From NCBI GenBank assembly GCA_937862865.1, contig CALMFJ010000001.1:1-38921 (forward strand): a stretch of DNA of 38,921 bases, in the 5' to 3' direction. Numbering within the stretch: the first letter of the stretch is position 1; the number at the start of each line of letters is the position of its first letter. The notes under the pieces are model-generated. The model was not told the origin of the DNA. It did no database searches and saw only the letters and a program-made list of their open reading frames with translations. Of the stretch, positions 16,621-24,750 are shown piece by piece. This DNA comes from an uncultured Pseudomonadota bacterium (GTDB taxonomy: Bacteria > Desulfobacterota > Syntrophorhabdia > Syntrophorhabdales > Syntrophorhabdaceae). A program made the translations under genes and the position numbers.

Positions 16621-17739
16621 ATGCGGCGGATACAGCTCGAAAGGACACGTGAGAACTGGCAGGAAAGGGTAGAGGACATCGGCTTTTACTACTATGAGAT
16701 CGACGGGTCACCGTACTGGGACGAATCGGTATATTACGAATTTACCTCCGGCCAGATAGATGAGCTCGAAGAGGTTACCGAAGATCTGTACGGCAAATGC
16801 AAAAAGCTCGTCGATTATGTCTTTCAGAATGATCTTGGTGAGCGCATGGGCATACCCGGGCCTTTTTTCGAATATGCCCGTGATTCATGGCGTAACGGGG
16901 AACCGACCATCTACGGGAGGTTCGATTTCTGGTGGGACGGCCTCTCCGACCCGAAACTTCTGGAATTTAATGCAGATACGCCGACCGCGCTTTTCGAGGC
17001 GAGCGTCGTACAGTATTACTGGCTCCAGGACATGTTTCCCGGTAAGGACCAGTTCAACTCGATCCATGAAAAGCTCCTTGAGGCCCTCAGCGGAAAGATC
17101 CGCCGGTACTGCTCGTATGAAACGTTCTATACATCGTCCGTGCAGGATAATCTCGAGGACCTGACAACAACGGAATACCTGCGTGACGTAGCGACACAGG
17201 CAGGGCTCAAGACCGAACACATCTATGTTGACGACATCGGGTACGACGAGAGCAACAGGTGTTTCGTCGACCTCGAGGAAAGGCGCATCCGCTACATATT
17301 CAAACTGTATCCGTGGGAATGGATGGTCCGCGAGGAGTTCGGGCCGCGTCTTCTCGAGAGGAGCCTTAACCTGCTCGAACCTCCCTGGAAGATGGTTTTG
17401 AGCAACAAGGCCATCCTGCCGATACTCTGGGAGATGTACCCCGGTCACAGAAACCTCCTGCCGTCCTATTTTGAACCGCGGTCGGATGGCGTGACGTACG
17501 TCGAAAAACCTTTTTTTTCCCGGGAAGGTGAGGACATCGTGGTCCGTCCCCATTTCAGCGCGGCGAAGCCGGGGTCTGTTTATCAGGAATATCGCCAGCT
17601 GCCGGGGTATTCCGGGAATTACCCCGTGATAGGCTCCTGGGTGATAGACGAGATGTCCGCAGGCATAGGAATTCGAGAAGATACGAGCCCTATAACGAAC
17701 AATATGAGCCGATTTGTCCCTCACGCCTTTGACAATTGA
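16621..17739 (+). CDS. YgiC-like glutathionylspermidine-synthase-family ATP-grasp ligase
   Basis: Protein of 372 residues, near E. coli YgiC/YjfC (386). It shares the family signatures: RFDFWWDGLSDPKLLEFNADTPT (Asn117, Asp119), FKLYPWEWM, LSNKAILPILWEMYPGHRNLLPSYF in two stretches, KPFFSREGE and the C-terminal SAGIGIREDTSPITNNMSRFVPH. The fold is that of the ATP-grasp synthetase half of glutathionylspermidine synthase; the amidase half is absent. It presumably ligates an amine or peptide to a carboxylate, but the substrate of YgiC-type proteins is unknown to me. The frame is open back to 16408 but that would run through the lipoprotein gene; ATG 16621, 4 bp after the lipoprotein stop, is right by family alignment although its ribosome-binding site is weak. 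Confidence 0.92.
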   Translation: MRRIQLERTRENWQERVEDIGFYYYEIDGSPYWDESVYYEFTSGQIDELEEVTEDLYGKCKKLVDYVFQNDLGERMGIPGPFFEYARDSWRNGEPTIYGRFDFWWDGLSDPKLLEFNADTPTALFEASVVQYYWLQDMFPGKDQFNSIHEKLLEALSGKIRRYCSYETFYTSSVQDNLEDLTTTEYLRDVATQAGLKTEHIYVDDIGYDESNRCFVDLEERRIRYIFKLYPWEWMVREEFGPRLLERSLNLLEPPWKMVLSNKAILPILWEMYPGHRNLLPSYFEPRSDGVTYVEKPFFSREGEDIVVRPHFSAAKPGSVYQEYRQLPGYSGNYPVIGSWVIDEMSAGIGIREDTSPITNNMSRFVPHAFDN

Positions 17740-17762
17740 GCTCGTGAAAAGAGGAGACAACG

Positions 17763-18200
17763 ATGACGGAACCGGTTGCGGACAGGGGTTTTGAATTTGG
17801 AGCGAAGGAAAATGAGCTCCTCCTGAAATTATCGAAAGATCTCACACGGCTCGGCATTGCAACCCTTGTGGCCGGCATTCTCTTTGTGCTCTACCTGTTC
17901 GTATCTTATTTAGACCCGGCGGCCGTTGTCGAGGTGAGCGAGGCCCGGCACACAGCCCTATCATTCCTCGACTACGTCGTGTGGGGGCTCATCGCCCTCC
18001 TTATCATCTACATGAGCATCACCGTGATCCGGCTCGCCATTCCCATAAAAATGATCGTGACGACCTCAGGCCTCGATATCGCCTACCTCATGAGCTTCGT
18101 AGAAAAACTGGGCGTATTGTCAAAGGTTTCCTTTGTGAGCCTCATCTTCATATGCGTCCTGATGGCCATAAGCCTCATCATGCTGATCCTGGTCTTCTAA
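17763..18200 (+). CDS. Unknown small integral membrane protein in the YgiB/YgiC-like operon
   Basis: Protein of 145 residues with an acidic cytoplasmic-looking N-terminus and three to four hydrophobic segments (LGIATLVAGILFVLYLFVSYL, then VVWGLIALLIIYMSITVIRL and FVSLIFICVLMAISLIMLI). It belongs to no family I recognise. GAGGAG at about 17752 gives a good ribosome-binding site for ATG 17763, and the gap after the ligase is 23 bp, so it is the third gene of the operon. In other bacteria related ATP-grasp ligases are often next to a DUF350 membrane protein (YjfL type); this protein does not resemble DUF350 by eye but may fill the same place (inference). It is followed by a non-coding repeat element. 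Confidence 0.8.
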   Translation: MTEPVADRGFEFGAKENELLLKLSKDLTRLGIATLVAGILFVLYLFVSYLDPAAVVEVSEARHTALSFLDYVVWGLIALLIIYMSITVIRLAIPIKMIVTTSGLDIAYLMSFVEKLGVLSKVSFVSLIFICVLMAISLIMLILVF

Positions 18201-18203
18201 AGA

Positions 18204-18224
18204 CGTTCCGCGTTCTACGTTCAC
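18204..18224 (+). repeat. Heptamer tandem repeat CGTTCYR, forward arm of element 2
   Basis: Units CGTTCCG (18204), CGTTCTA (18211) and CGTTCAC (18218) start 3 bp after the stop of the membrane protein gene. The inverted arm is at 18349-18376. The arrangement is the same as at 11078-11233, with an interior of about 124 bp. Confidence 0.8.
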
Positions 18225-18231
18225 AAAGTTA

Positions 18232-18321
18232 GGGGCTGTCATGTCTCAGACCCCCACTGTTTGCGTTCATCTTACACATAATTCTCAGGGCCTGCAGGTT
18301 CTGGTCAGCTTCTTTGCTTAG
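18232..18321. other. Interior of element 2: hairpin and possible decayed mobile-element remnant
   Basis: GGGGCTG (18232-18238) can pair with CAGACCCC (18247-18254) with one bulge. A 26-codon ATG frame (18241-18321) follows, with no ribosome-binding site and no recognisable product. The GGGGTCTGAGACATGACAGCCCC-like text read on the minus strand reminded me of ends seen near IS200/REP-associated transposases, but no transposase is present, so the origin is uncertain. Confidence 0.25.
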
Positions 18322-18348
18322 AAATTGCCCGGGAAAATTTCTTTAACG

Positions 18349-18376
18349 TAGAACGTAGAACACGGAACGTAGAACG
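18349..18376 (-). repeat. Heptamer tandem repeat, inverted arm of element 2
   Basis: Plus-strand units TAGAACG (18349), TAGAACA (18356), CGGAACG (18363) and TAGAACG (18370) are the reverse complement of the CGTTCTR unit. The array ends 5 bp before the stop codon of the lytic transglycosylase gene on the minus strand. Confidence 0.85.
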
Positions 18377-18381
18377 ACACC

Positions 18382-19668
18382 TCATCTGTACAGCAAAGCC
18401 TGCGTTCTGTACCAAGACAGTGTGTCGTCGAATTTTCGCAGGTACGTCTGGGTCTCGTTTGGTATGGCGGATGCCCAGTTGCTCCCGTGCCTTTCCATGC
18501 TTGTGCGGGTCCGCCCGGGCCCGCAGTTGTACGCGGACGCGAGGAACCTTCCGAGGGCCGCCGGGTCCTCGAAGAGTTGCTGCCTGCGGGTGTCGCTGAG
18601 CACGTAGAGATCGGCATCGAAGAGAAGGAATGATGCCTTTGCGGCGTTGCGATGGTCCTCCATTCCCCGTACAAAATCCCTGTTGAGGCCTGCATGAGGG
18701 TAAAGGTTCAGAATCCTTTTATAGGTGCCGGGAATGAACTGGAACAGGCCCATCGCCCCGGCCTTTGAGCGTGAATAGCGGTAGGCGTTCTGTTTGTTTG
18801 CTCCCAGGATAACGAGAGTCTCGTTGATAAGCTTTTCGGGGGTGTATCTTCCGCTCAGGTATTTGCCGGGATCGACGTGTTCGATGATGGCGAGAACTAC
18901 AGATATGTCGTTGTCGATAAACGAATTGCATGATCGGGGATTGACACGCCTGCGCACGAGGTCGTCCTTCGCGTCGCCGATAATGTCCCGCAGATAATCG
19001 AGGCCTGCCTTTCGAACCGCGGGGATGTCGATGCCTTCCGAATAAGGGGTATACACGACCTCTTTGAAACTGGCGCCGCTGCGGACGGGCCGTTTAAGCG
19101 CGAGGACAATGTGGTGCTCCTGCGAGATGATCGTGAATTTTGTATTGACGCCGTTCGCCTTACCGGGTTCGATGACCGCGTCTTCAGCGCGTGCCCCGAG
19201 CCTCGGGTGGACCCTGAGGACCTTGATCTCCCGGGTCGGTACATTCTCGACTGCAAGGAGTATTGTAAATTGGGCGAGCTCCGGTTTGCCGTACGTGACC
19301 ACGGTTCTATATTTCTGTTTCTTTTTTCCTTTCTTCCCGACCTTGACCTTTTTAACGATCCTGGGACGCACGACCTTAAACCCGCAGGTTGCCTTTTCGA
19401 GCATCGCCCGTGCCCGCGCGATATCTTCGAAAATGTTAAAGTTGATATCGTCCCTTTTTCCGGACGGGGTGGTTATTTCGATCGGCTCCTCGACTTCGGC
19501 GTCTATCTCGTCGACGTCATCGGCCGGCTGCGCATACGACGGGGTTGAGGGCACAAACGGCCCTGCGCCGAAACAGAGAAGAAAAATTACTAAAATTAAT
19601 GTATTGACAACGTTTTTCAGAAGTGGCCCTTTCCTGTGCCGTCTGCCGGCGCTTGCCTCAATAAACAT
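18382..19668 (-). CDS. Lytic transglycosylase-like (SLT) protein with an unusual N-terminal domain
   Basis: Exported protein of 428 residues. A hydrophobic signal segment (VVNTLILVIFLLCFGAGPFV) is followed by an acidic linker. A basic beta-rich domain of about 150 residues follows, containing a Lys-rich stretch (KKVKVGKKGKKKQKYR). The C-terminal 180 residues resemble the lysozyme-like SLT fold: LAIIEHVDP with a probable catalytic Glu, then SKAGAMGLFQFIPGTY and LASAYNCGPGRTR. About 30 residues are inserted between the Glu and the GAMGLFQF motif compared with standard SLT domains. It should cleave peptidoglycan in the periplasm; the N-terminal domain is not recognised and may bind the wall or a partner. 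The start at ATG 19668 has AGGGA upstream; a few shorter starts before the hydrophobic segment are possible. Confidence 0.8.
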   Translation of the reverse strand: MFIEASAGRRHRKGPLLKNVVNTLILVIFLLCFGAGPFVPSTPSYAQPADDVDEIDAEVEEPIEITTPSGKRDDINFNIFEDIARARAMLEKATCGFKVVRPRIVKKVKVGKKGKKKQKYRTVVTYGKPELAQFTILLAVENVPTREIKVLRVHPRLGARAEDAVIEPGKANGVNTKFTIISQEHHIVLALKRPVRSGASFKEVVYTPYSEGIDIPAVRKAGLDYLRDIIGDAKDDLVRRRVNPRSCNSFIDNDISVVLAIIEHVDPGKYLSGRYTPEKLINETLVILGANKQNAYRYSRSKAGAMGLFQFIPGTYKRILNLYPHAGLNRDFVRGMEDHRNAAKASFLLFDADLYVLSDTRRQQLFEDPAALGRFLASAYNCGPGRTRTSMERHGSNWASAIPNETQTYLRKFDDTLSWYRTQALLYR

Positions 19669-19746
19669 TCAAAACAGTCCCTTACAAAAGTCTAACGGCC
19701 CCGCAGTATATTGTGAAACGAAGCCCGGCACTCGATCGGAGGCCGC

Positions 19747-20757
19747 TTATTCGCTCGGCTCAAAGACGTATTTTCCCGTTGTATCGATATAGCCCCATTT
19801 TGTTCCCGACTGGACCCGTGCAAGCCCTTCAGAGAAAGGGTCGATATAATCGTACACGGGCTTGATGACCTGCTTGCCGGTACGGTCGATGAAACCCCAC
19901 TTGCTTCCGACCTGTATGCCTGCGAGCCCCTCCGTGAACCTGTTGACCTTCTTGAACTGCGGGGTTATCACGAGCGAACCCGTCTTGTCGATGAAGCCCC
20001 ATTTTCTCTTGACCTGAACACGCGCGAGGCCGTCGGAGAACCTGTTCGCGTTCACGAATCGGGGCTGTATGACAAATATGTCCTGTTTATCTATGTAGCC
20101 GAACTTCTTATTGAGGACGACAGGTGCAAGGCCTTCAGAGAAGGGAAGGGCAAAATCGTAGACAGGCTGTATGGCTGTTTGACCGGAATGGTCGATGTAG
20201 CCGTATTTCTTTCCCACAAGGACGGCTGCAAGACCATCGCTGAAACGGGATATTTCGATGTATTGCGGCTCGATCACTATCTTGCCCGTTCTATCGATGA
20301 AACCCCACTTGCCCTTGAGCTTTATCCCGGCAAGGCCTTCGGAGAACGGCGCTGCATCATCGAATCGGGCGGGAATGACGGTATTGCCCGTTTTATCTAT
20401 GTATCCCCTTTTTCCCTTTACCGCCACTTCCGCCAGCCCGTCGGAAAAACGGTCCGCACCGTCAAACTGAGGCGTGATGACAATAGCGCCCTGCCGGTTC
20501 ATATACCCCCATTTTCCCTTGAGCTGGATGCGTGAAAACCCTTCCGTGAAGGGAAACGCTGCTTCGAATTGCGGCTCGATCACCATCCTGCCCGTTCTAT
20601 CCATAAATCCCCACTTGCCCTCCCGCGAAACGGGGAAAAGTCCCGCCTTGTCCTTATCCTCGATGTCCAGCTGCGAATACCCGGCAGCGCTGATAAAAAA
20701 TACGGCGAGTGCACAAAGCAGGACGGTCACCGAATATGCCCTGACCCTGTTTTTCAT
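19747..20757 (-). CDS. Exported WG-repeat protein
   Basis: Protein of 336 residues with a signal peptide (VTVLLCALAVFFISAAGYSQ) followed by eight full 34-residue WG repeats and one partial repeat. Each unit has the form KWGFIDRTGKIVIEPQY, about 6 residues, then F-S-D/E-G-L-A and a short strand. Odd and even repeats partly alternate PFSEG and RFSDG. WG repeats form beta-propeller-like or solenoid scaffolds, probably for binding; no enzyme activity is known. The start is well supported by CCTCCT (20766-20771), that is AGGAGG on the minus strand, 8 bp upstream. It is transcribed away from the DUF2330-like gene at 20968. Confidence 0.93.
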   Translation of the reverse strand: MKNRVRAYSVTVLLCALAVFFISAAGYSQLDIEDKDKAGLFPVSREGKWGFMDRTGRMVIEPQFEAAFPFTEGFSRIQLKGKWGYMNRQGAIVITPQFDGADRFSDGLAEVAVKGKRGYIDKTGNTVIPARFDDAAPFSEGLAGIKLKGKWGFIDRTGKIVIEPQYIEISRFSDGLAAVLVGKKYGYIDHSGQTAIQPVYDFALPFSEGLAPVVLNKKFGYIDKQDIFVIQPRFVNANRFSDGLARVQVKRKWGFIDKTGSLVITPQFKKVNRFTEGLAGIQVGSKWGFIDRTGKQVIKPVYDYIDPFSEGLARVQSGTKWGYIDTTGKYVFEPSE

Positions 20758-20967
20758 AACCTGTACCTCCTGCGGTAGTGATGAAGCCGCGCCGGCCCGC
20801 GATCCCCTTTGTGGAGGGCCCGGATCGTGAAGCCGGTCATGCCACTAATAATAGCATATCCTTCAAGCACCGCAAAGGTTTAATGAGGCTGTTCATAAGC
20901 TCTGGACATACGGCCGGCCGATGGTGTTGAATGTACATAGCAAATTCGAAGACAGGGACGGTCCGCT

Positions 20968-22491
20968 ATGAAACGCATCTTTCTACTGACGGCATTCATT
21001 CTTCTTCTGGTGCACCCTGTTCTTGCCGACAAGGGGCCTGTGATATGGCAGGATGACGTCAATCTGTCACAGGATTCCCAGAAGGCAATAATTGCCCACA
21101 ACGGTTCCGAAGAGATCATGATACTCGGTACGGAGATGAAGGCCAGCCGTGAGGTCGAGGTCCTTGAATTTATACCTTTTCCGTCTGAACCAGCGGTCCA
21201 GGCAGCCGGCGGTGATCCTTTCGAGGCAATATCGGCCCTCATTGCCCAGAAAGGCCTTGTTTTTTTCAGGAGCGGCGGTTTTACCGCAAAAGGAGGACAG
21301 GACGGGGAAGGCGCCGTCTCTCCCGTAGAGATCCGCTTCTCCCGGAAGATCGGCCTTCATGATGTAACGGTGGTCAGGATACATGATGTGGCTGAATTCC
21401 GGAACTGGTGCGAAAAATTTTTCAAAGAGAAGGGGATACAGGCAGACCACGACAGGCTGTCGCGTGTCTATGACAATGCCAGGGATTATACGCGCAGAGG
21501 GTACACATACTTCGTCTTTGACCGGGTAAAGGTCTCGGGTGAGACCAGGTTCGTCGAGCCCCTTTTGTACAGTTTCAAAAGCGGCCGGATCTATTATCCT
21601 CTGAAGACGTCGAACCTTATCGGGGGCAACGGGGCGGTCGAACTTGTCCTGCTTCTCCCGGGCTCTTTCATGGATGATGTATGGCAGAACATACGAGGTC
21701 TCTTCGATCTGTCCAAAAGGCCCGGGATCGAACTGAGTTCATCGTCTAAGATATATCGCCGCGAATTGCAGCCGGCCGGTATTTTGGAAGGGTTTTTCGC
21801 CCCGGGGTCCAAGATCTATATGCAGGTGTTGCGATATAAGGGTGCGTACAGCTTTAAAGATGATCTGTCTTATGATATCGGAAGGCTCAAGCCGTATGCC
21901 TACCGCTTTGAATCTACCCGATGGCACGGTCAGAATAAAGAGTTCACACCTGCATTCACACGCGAAGAGGTCCGGGACCTTCGGGAGTTTTTCTGCCCGA
22001 AAAGCGGTGACCCCGCCTATGTGTTCGCCATGCTGGATTATAACCTCGATTGCTGGAGCTTCATACCGAACGAGGAATACGAGGTATATGCGGCGATTTT
22101 CCGGAACCCGCCGTCCGGCGTCCCGCGGCGTGATGTCGTCCTCGGACGGATGACGATCAAGAACGAGGTGAAGGGCCCGAAGATTACGTTTGACAGGGAA
22201 CTCGTCAAGGACTTTAACGAAAAGAACAGGGTCAGCCTGCCGCTCGAAAATGCCTTTCCGGACGACAGCCGGCCTCTCGTCACCCTCGAAGGCGATACGT
22301 CGCGGAACGTCCTGCCCGGTACGGGGAAAACATATGTCTCGCGTGTTGGTTTCGATAAGAAAAGAACACGGGCCCTCGTTTACGTAGACCATGCAGCCGG
22401 CCCGAGATTGGGAATGTCCTGTTATATCACCCTGGGGAAAAAGAACGGCGCTTGGGAAGTAGCGGATTCGATCATGGCGGCCGTACACTGA
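20968..22491 (+). CDS. Exported DUF2330-like protein of unknown function
   Basis: Protein of 507 residues with a clear signal peptide (MKRIFLLTAFILLLVHPVLA, cleavage after ALA-like LADK). The first mature half (KAIIAHNGSEEIMILGTEM, VLEFIPFPSEP, KIGLHDVTVVR, SFKSGRIYYPLKTSN) has the order of motifs I associate with DUF2330 proteins, but this is from memory and not certain. The second half (about 290-507) is not recognised; it has two cysteines and many charged residues. It is probably periplasmic or secreted. A GGGACGG lies before the ATG. The 210 bp between it and the divergent WG gene hold no other gene. Its stop lies 37 bp from the convergent RNase R gene. Confidence 0.75.
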   Translation: MKRIFLLTAFILLLVHPVLADKGPVIWQDDVNLSQDSQKAIIAHNGSEEIMILGTEMKASREVEVLEFIPFPSEPAVQAAGGDPFEAISALIAQKGLVFFRSGGFTAKGGQDGEGAVSPVEIRFSRKIGLHDVTVVRIHDVAEFRNWCEKFFKEKGIQADHDRLSRVYDNARDYTRRGYTYFVFDRVKVSGETRFVEPLLYSFKSGRIYYPLKTSNLIGGNGAVELVLLLPGSFMDDVWQNIRGLFDLSKRPGIELSSSSKIYRRELQPAGILEGFFAPGSKIYMQVLRYKGAYSFKDDLSYDIGRLKPYAYRFESTRWHGQNKEFTPAFTREEVRDLREFFCPKSGDPAYVFAMLDYNLDCWSFIPNEEYEVYAAIFRNPPSGVPRRDVVLGRMTIKNEVKGPKITFDRELVKDFNEKNRVSLPLENAFPDDSRPLVTLEGDTSRNVLPGTGKTYVSRVGFDKKRTRALVYVDHAAGPRLGMSCYITLGKKNGAWEVADSIMAAVH

Positions 22492-22528
22492 AAGAGTCTC
22501 AATTTCAGGCAAATGTAAAAGGGCCTGC

Positions 22529-24637
22529 TTACGGGGTGTACAGCTCGAAATGGAGCCGGTTTGAGGTTACGTCGGCGAGGATGACCCTGATGGTCACCAG
22601 GTCGCCGATGCGGTAGGTCTTACGGGTCCTCGAGCCTGTGATGCGGTAGCGCTCTTCCTCAAAATGGTAATAGTCGTCGACCAGGCTTGACATAAGCACG
22701 AGCCCTTCGACGAATATCCCGGTGAGCTCGACGAAAAAGCCGAAAGAAGTAACGTGTGAAATGACGCCCTGAAATGTCTCTCCCAGCCTGTCCCGCATGT
22801 GGAGTATGCGGACCCTGTCCTCGAGCTCCCGCTCGGCATCCATGACGAGGCGCTCCCGTTCCGAGGCGTGGTTCGCCATGGTCATAAGCTGTTCCTCTAT
22901 ATAGACGGGTTCCTTTCCTCCCTCCAGCGCGTTTTTCAATATGCGGTGGCAAACGAGGTCGGGATACCGCCGGATGGGGGATGTAAAATGGAGGTAGCTC
23001 TCGGATGCAAGGCCGAAATGGCCCCGATTGCGTGCGGAATAACGGGCCTGTTTCATGGAACGCAGCAAGACCCTGTTGACGATGAACTCATATTGTGTGC
23101 CGCAAACTTCTGACAGAACGTCCTGCAACGCCCCGGCCGTTCCCAATTTCCGATGTCCTATGCCGAGGCTCCGGAGAAGGCGCTCGAAATCCCTCAGTTT
23201 TTCCGGCTCGGGAGGTTCATGGACCCTGAAGAGGGCGGACAGGCGCCGTTCCTCGAAAAATCGCGCGACGGCCTCGTTCGCGGATATCATGAACTCTTCG
23301 ATGATCCTGTGGGCATTAAGGCGCTCGGCCCGTATGATGCCGGAAACGCCGCCTTCGATGTCGAGGATGATCTCGGGCTCCGGGAGGTCGAAATCTATGC
23401 TGCCCCTCTTTTCGCGAACGCAGGTGATCAATCCGGCGAGTTCGGCCATATCGTCGAGGCAAAGGACGCAGTCGTGAAGCTTGCGGCGGATTTTCGGCTC
23501 GTGATGTACCGTTGCCATCTCAACCGCCTCGTAGGTGAGGCGCATGCGGCTGCGTATAACGGAGGGGAAAAAGGTCGATCCCGTTACTCTCCCTTCCCGG
23601 TCGAACGCGATGGCCGCCGTCACCGTGTAGCGGTCCTCACGGGGGTTCAGGCTGCATATCCCGTTGGAGAGCGCCTTTGGCAGCATGGGCACTACCCGGT
23701 CGGGAAAATAAATGCTTGTACCCCGTTTGCCTGCTTCTGAGTCGAGAAGAGACCCCTGCCGGACGTAATGGGAGACATCGGAGATCGCAACACGCAGTGT
23801 GAATCCCTCAGATGTACGCTCTATTGCAACCGCGTCATCAAAATCCCGGGCGCTCCGGCCATCGATCGTGACAAAGGTAAGGTCCCTTAAGTCTTTCCTC
23901 CCTTCTGGTGAAATATCTGACGCAATGCCTGCGGTTTCCTTTTCGACAACCCGGGGAAAGCGGCGGGGCAGGGCATGCTTGTACTCGATGAATTTTGTAA
24001 TCGCTGACAGGCTGTCGAGCTCACCGATGATACGGGTTATCCTGCATTCCGGCTCCGCTCTGTCACCCGGGAACGCTGTTATCCGGGCAACTGCGAGCTG
24101 GCCGTCGGGAAGGCTCTTGCCTGCCGATACAACTCTGTATTCCGTATTATAACGGTAATCTTCCGGTATAATATAAGGTATATTATTATGTAGTTTAGTG
24201 AAGCCTATAATTATATTAGAGTTGCGAGATATTATACGGATTATTTTGCCTTCGGGCTTTCCGCGGTGATAGTGGTCGAGCCGAACGGTGACCCGGTCGC
24301 CGTGGACAGCATTGTTGAAATTACGTGACGAGACAAAAACGTCCTTCTCACCCTCGGCGTCGGGTATGACAAACCCGTTGCCGCTGCGGGTGCACCAGAG
24401 CGTCCCGCTGACAAGGTTCATCTCCTTCGTGACCCCAAAACGTTTATTTTTAAGCTCGATGACCCGGCCCTTTGCGATCAGGGAGGCGATCATTTTCATT
24501 AATTCCCTGCGTTTGGGTTTTTCACGGATGAAGACATTTTCGAGCTCATCGATCCCCACAGGACGCCGCGCACTCAAGAACACCCTCAACAGCGAGTCCT
24601 CGGTAACAGGGGCCGGCCCTTTTCCTCTTCGTTTCAT
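22529..24637 (-). CDS. rnr: Ribonuclease R
   Basis: 3'-5' exoribonuclease of the RNase II/R family that degrades structured RNA. About 702 residues: an N-terminal winged-helix domain (LLRVFLSARRPVGIDELENVF), cold-shock-like domains, then the RNB catalytic domain. The RNB domain contains DGRSARDFDDAVAI (metal-binding aspartates), GTSIYFPDRVVPMLP and the YLHFTSPIRRYPDL signature. A C-terminal S1 domain ends the protein. The longest frame begins at 24700, but ATG 24637 (MKRRGKG) matches the family N-terminus and lies just downstream of a candidate promoter (24657-24685), so the extra 21 residues are probably not translated. The gene lacks the long Lys-rich tail of E. coli RNase R. Confidence 0.96.
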   Translation of the reverse strand: MKRRGKGPAPVTEDSLLRVFLSARRPVGIDELENVFIREKPKRRELMKMIASLIAKGRVIELKNKRFGVTKEMNLVSGTLWCTRSGNGFVIPDAEGEKDVFVSSRNFNNAVHGDRVTVRLDHYHRGKPEGKIIRIISRNSNIIIGFTKLHNNIPYIIPEDYRYNTEYRVVSAGKSLPDGQLAVARITAFPGDRAEPECRITRIIGELDSLSAITKFIEYKHALPRRFPRVVEKETAGIASDISPEGRKDLRDLTFVTIDGRSARDFDDAVAIERTSEGFTLRVAISDVSHYVRQGSLLDSEAGKRGTSIYFPDRVVPMLPKALSNGICSLNPREDRYTVTAAIAFDREGRVTGSTFFPSVIRSRMRLTYEAVEMATVHHEPKIRRKLHDCVLCLDDMAELAGLITCVREKRGSIDFDLPEPEIILDIEGGVSGIIRAERLNAHRIIEEFMISANEAVARFFEERRLSALFRVHEPPEPEKLRDFERLLRSLGIGHRKLGTAGALQDVLSEVCGTQYEFIVNRVLLRSMKQARYSARNRGHFGLASESYLHFTSPIRRYPDLVCHRILKNALEGGKEPVYIEEQLMTMANHASERERLVMDAERELEDRVRILHMRDRLGETFQGVISHVTSFGFFVELTGIFVEGLVLMSSLVDDYYHFEEERYRITGSRTRKTYRIGDLVTIRVILADVTSNRLHFELYTP

Positions 24638-24656
24638 TTTCTCAATACCCGGTATC

Positions 24657-24685
24657 GTTATACCACTTTTAACGGGCATATCCAA
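24657..24685 (-). promoter_or_regulatory. Candidate promoter of rnr
   Basis: On the minus strand TTGGAT (24680-24685), 17 bp and TATAAC (24657-24662). Transcription would begin about 13 bases before ATG 24637, which argues against the longer start at 24700. Confidence 0.4.
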
Positions 24686-24705
24686 CGCATTTGGCCCCAT
24701 AGAGA

Positions 24706-24734
24706 TTGCTATTTATCCATCAAGCACCTATAAT
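24706..24734 (+). promoter_or_regulatory. Candidate promoter of the kor operon
   Basis: TTGCTA (24706-24711), 17 bp and TATAAT (24729-24734), a perfect -10 box. The predicted start is at about 24741, just before the GAGG ribosome-binding site (24742-24745) of the GTG start at 24751. It is divergent from the rnr promoter. Confidence 0.5.
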
Positions 24735-24750
24735 ACCCCTTGAGGCAAAG

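Noticed and set aside
22506-22527. Hairpin CAGGC/GCCTG between the convergent DUF2330-like gene and rnr
   Set aside because: Only 5 bp of stem and no T-run on either strand, so it is not called a terminator.
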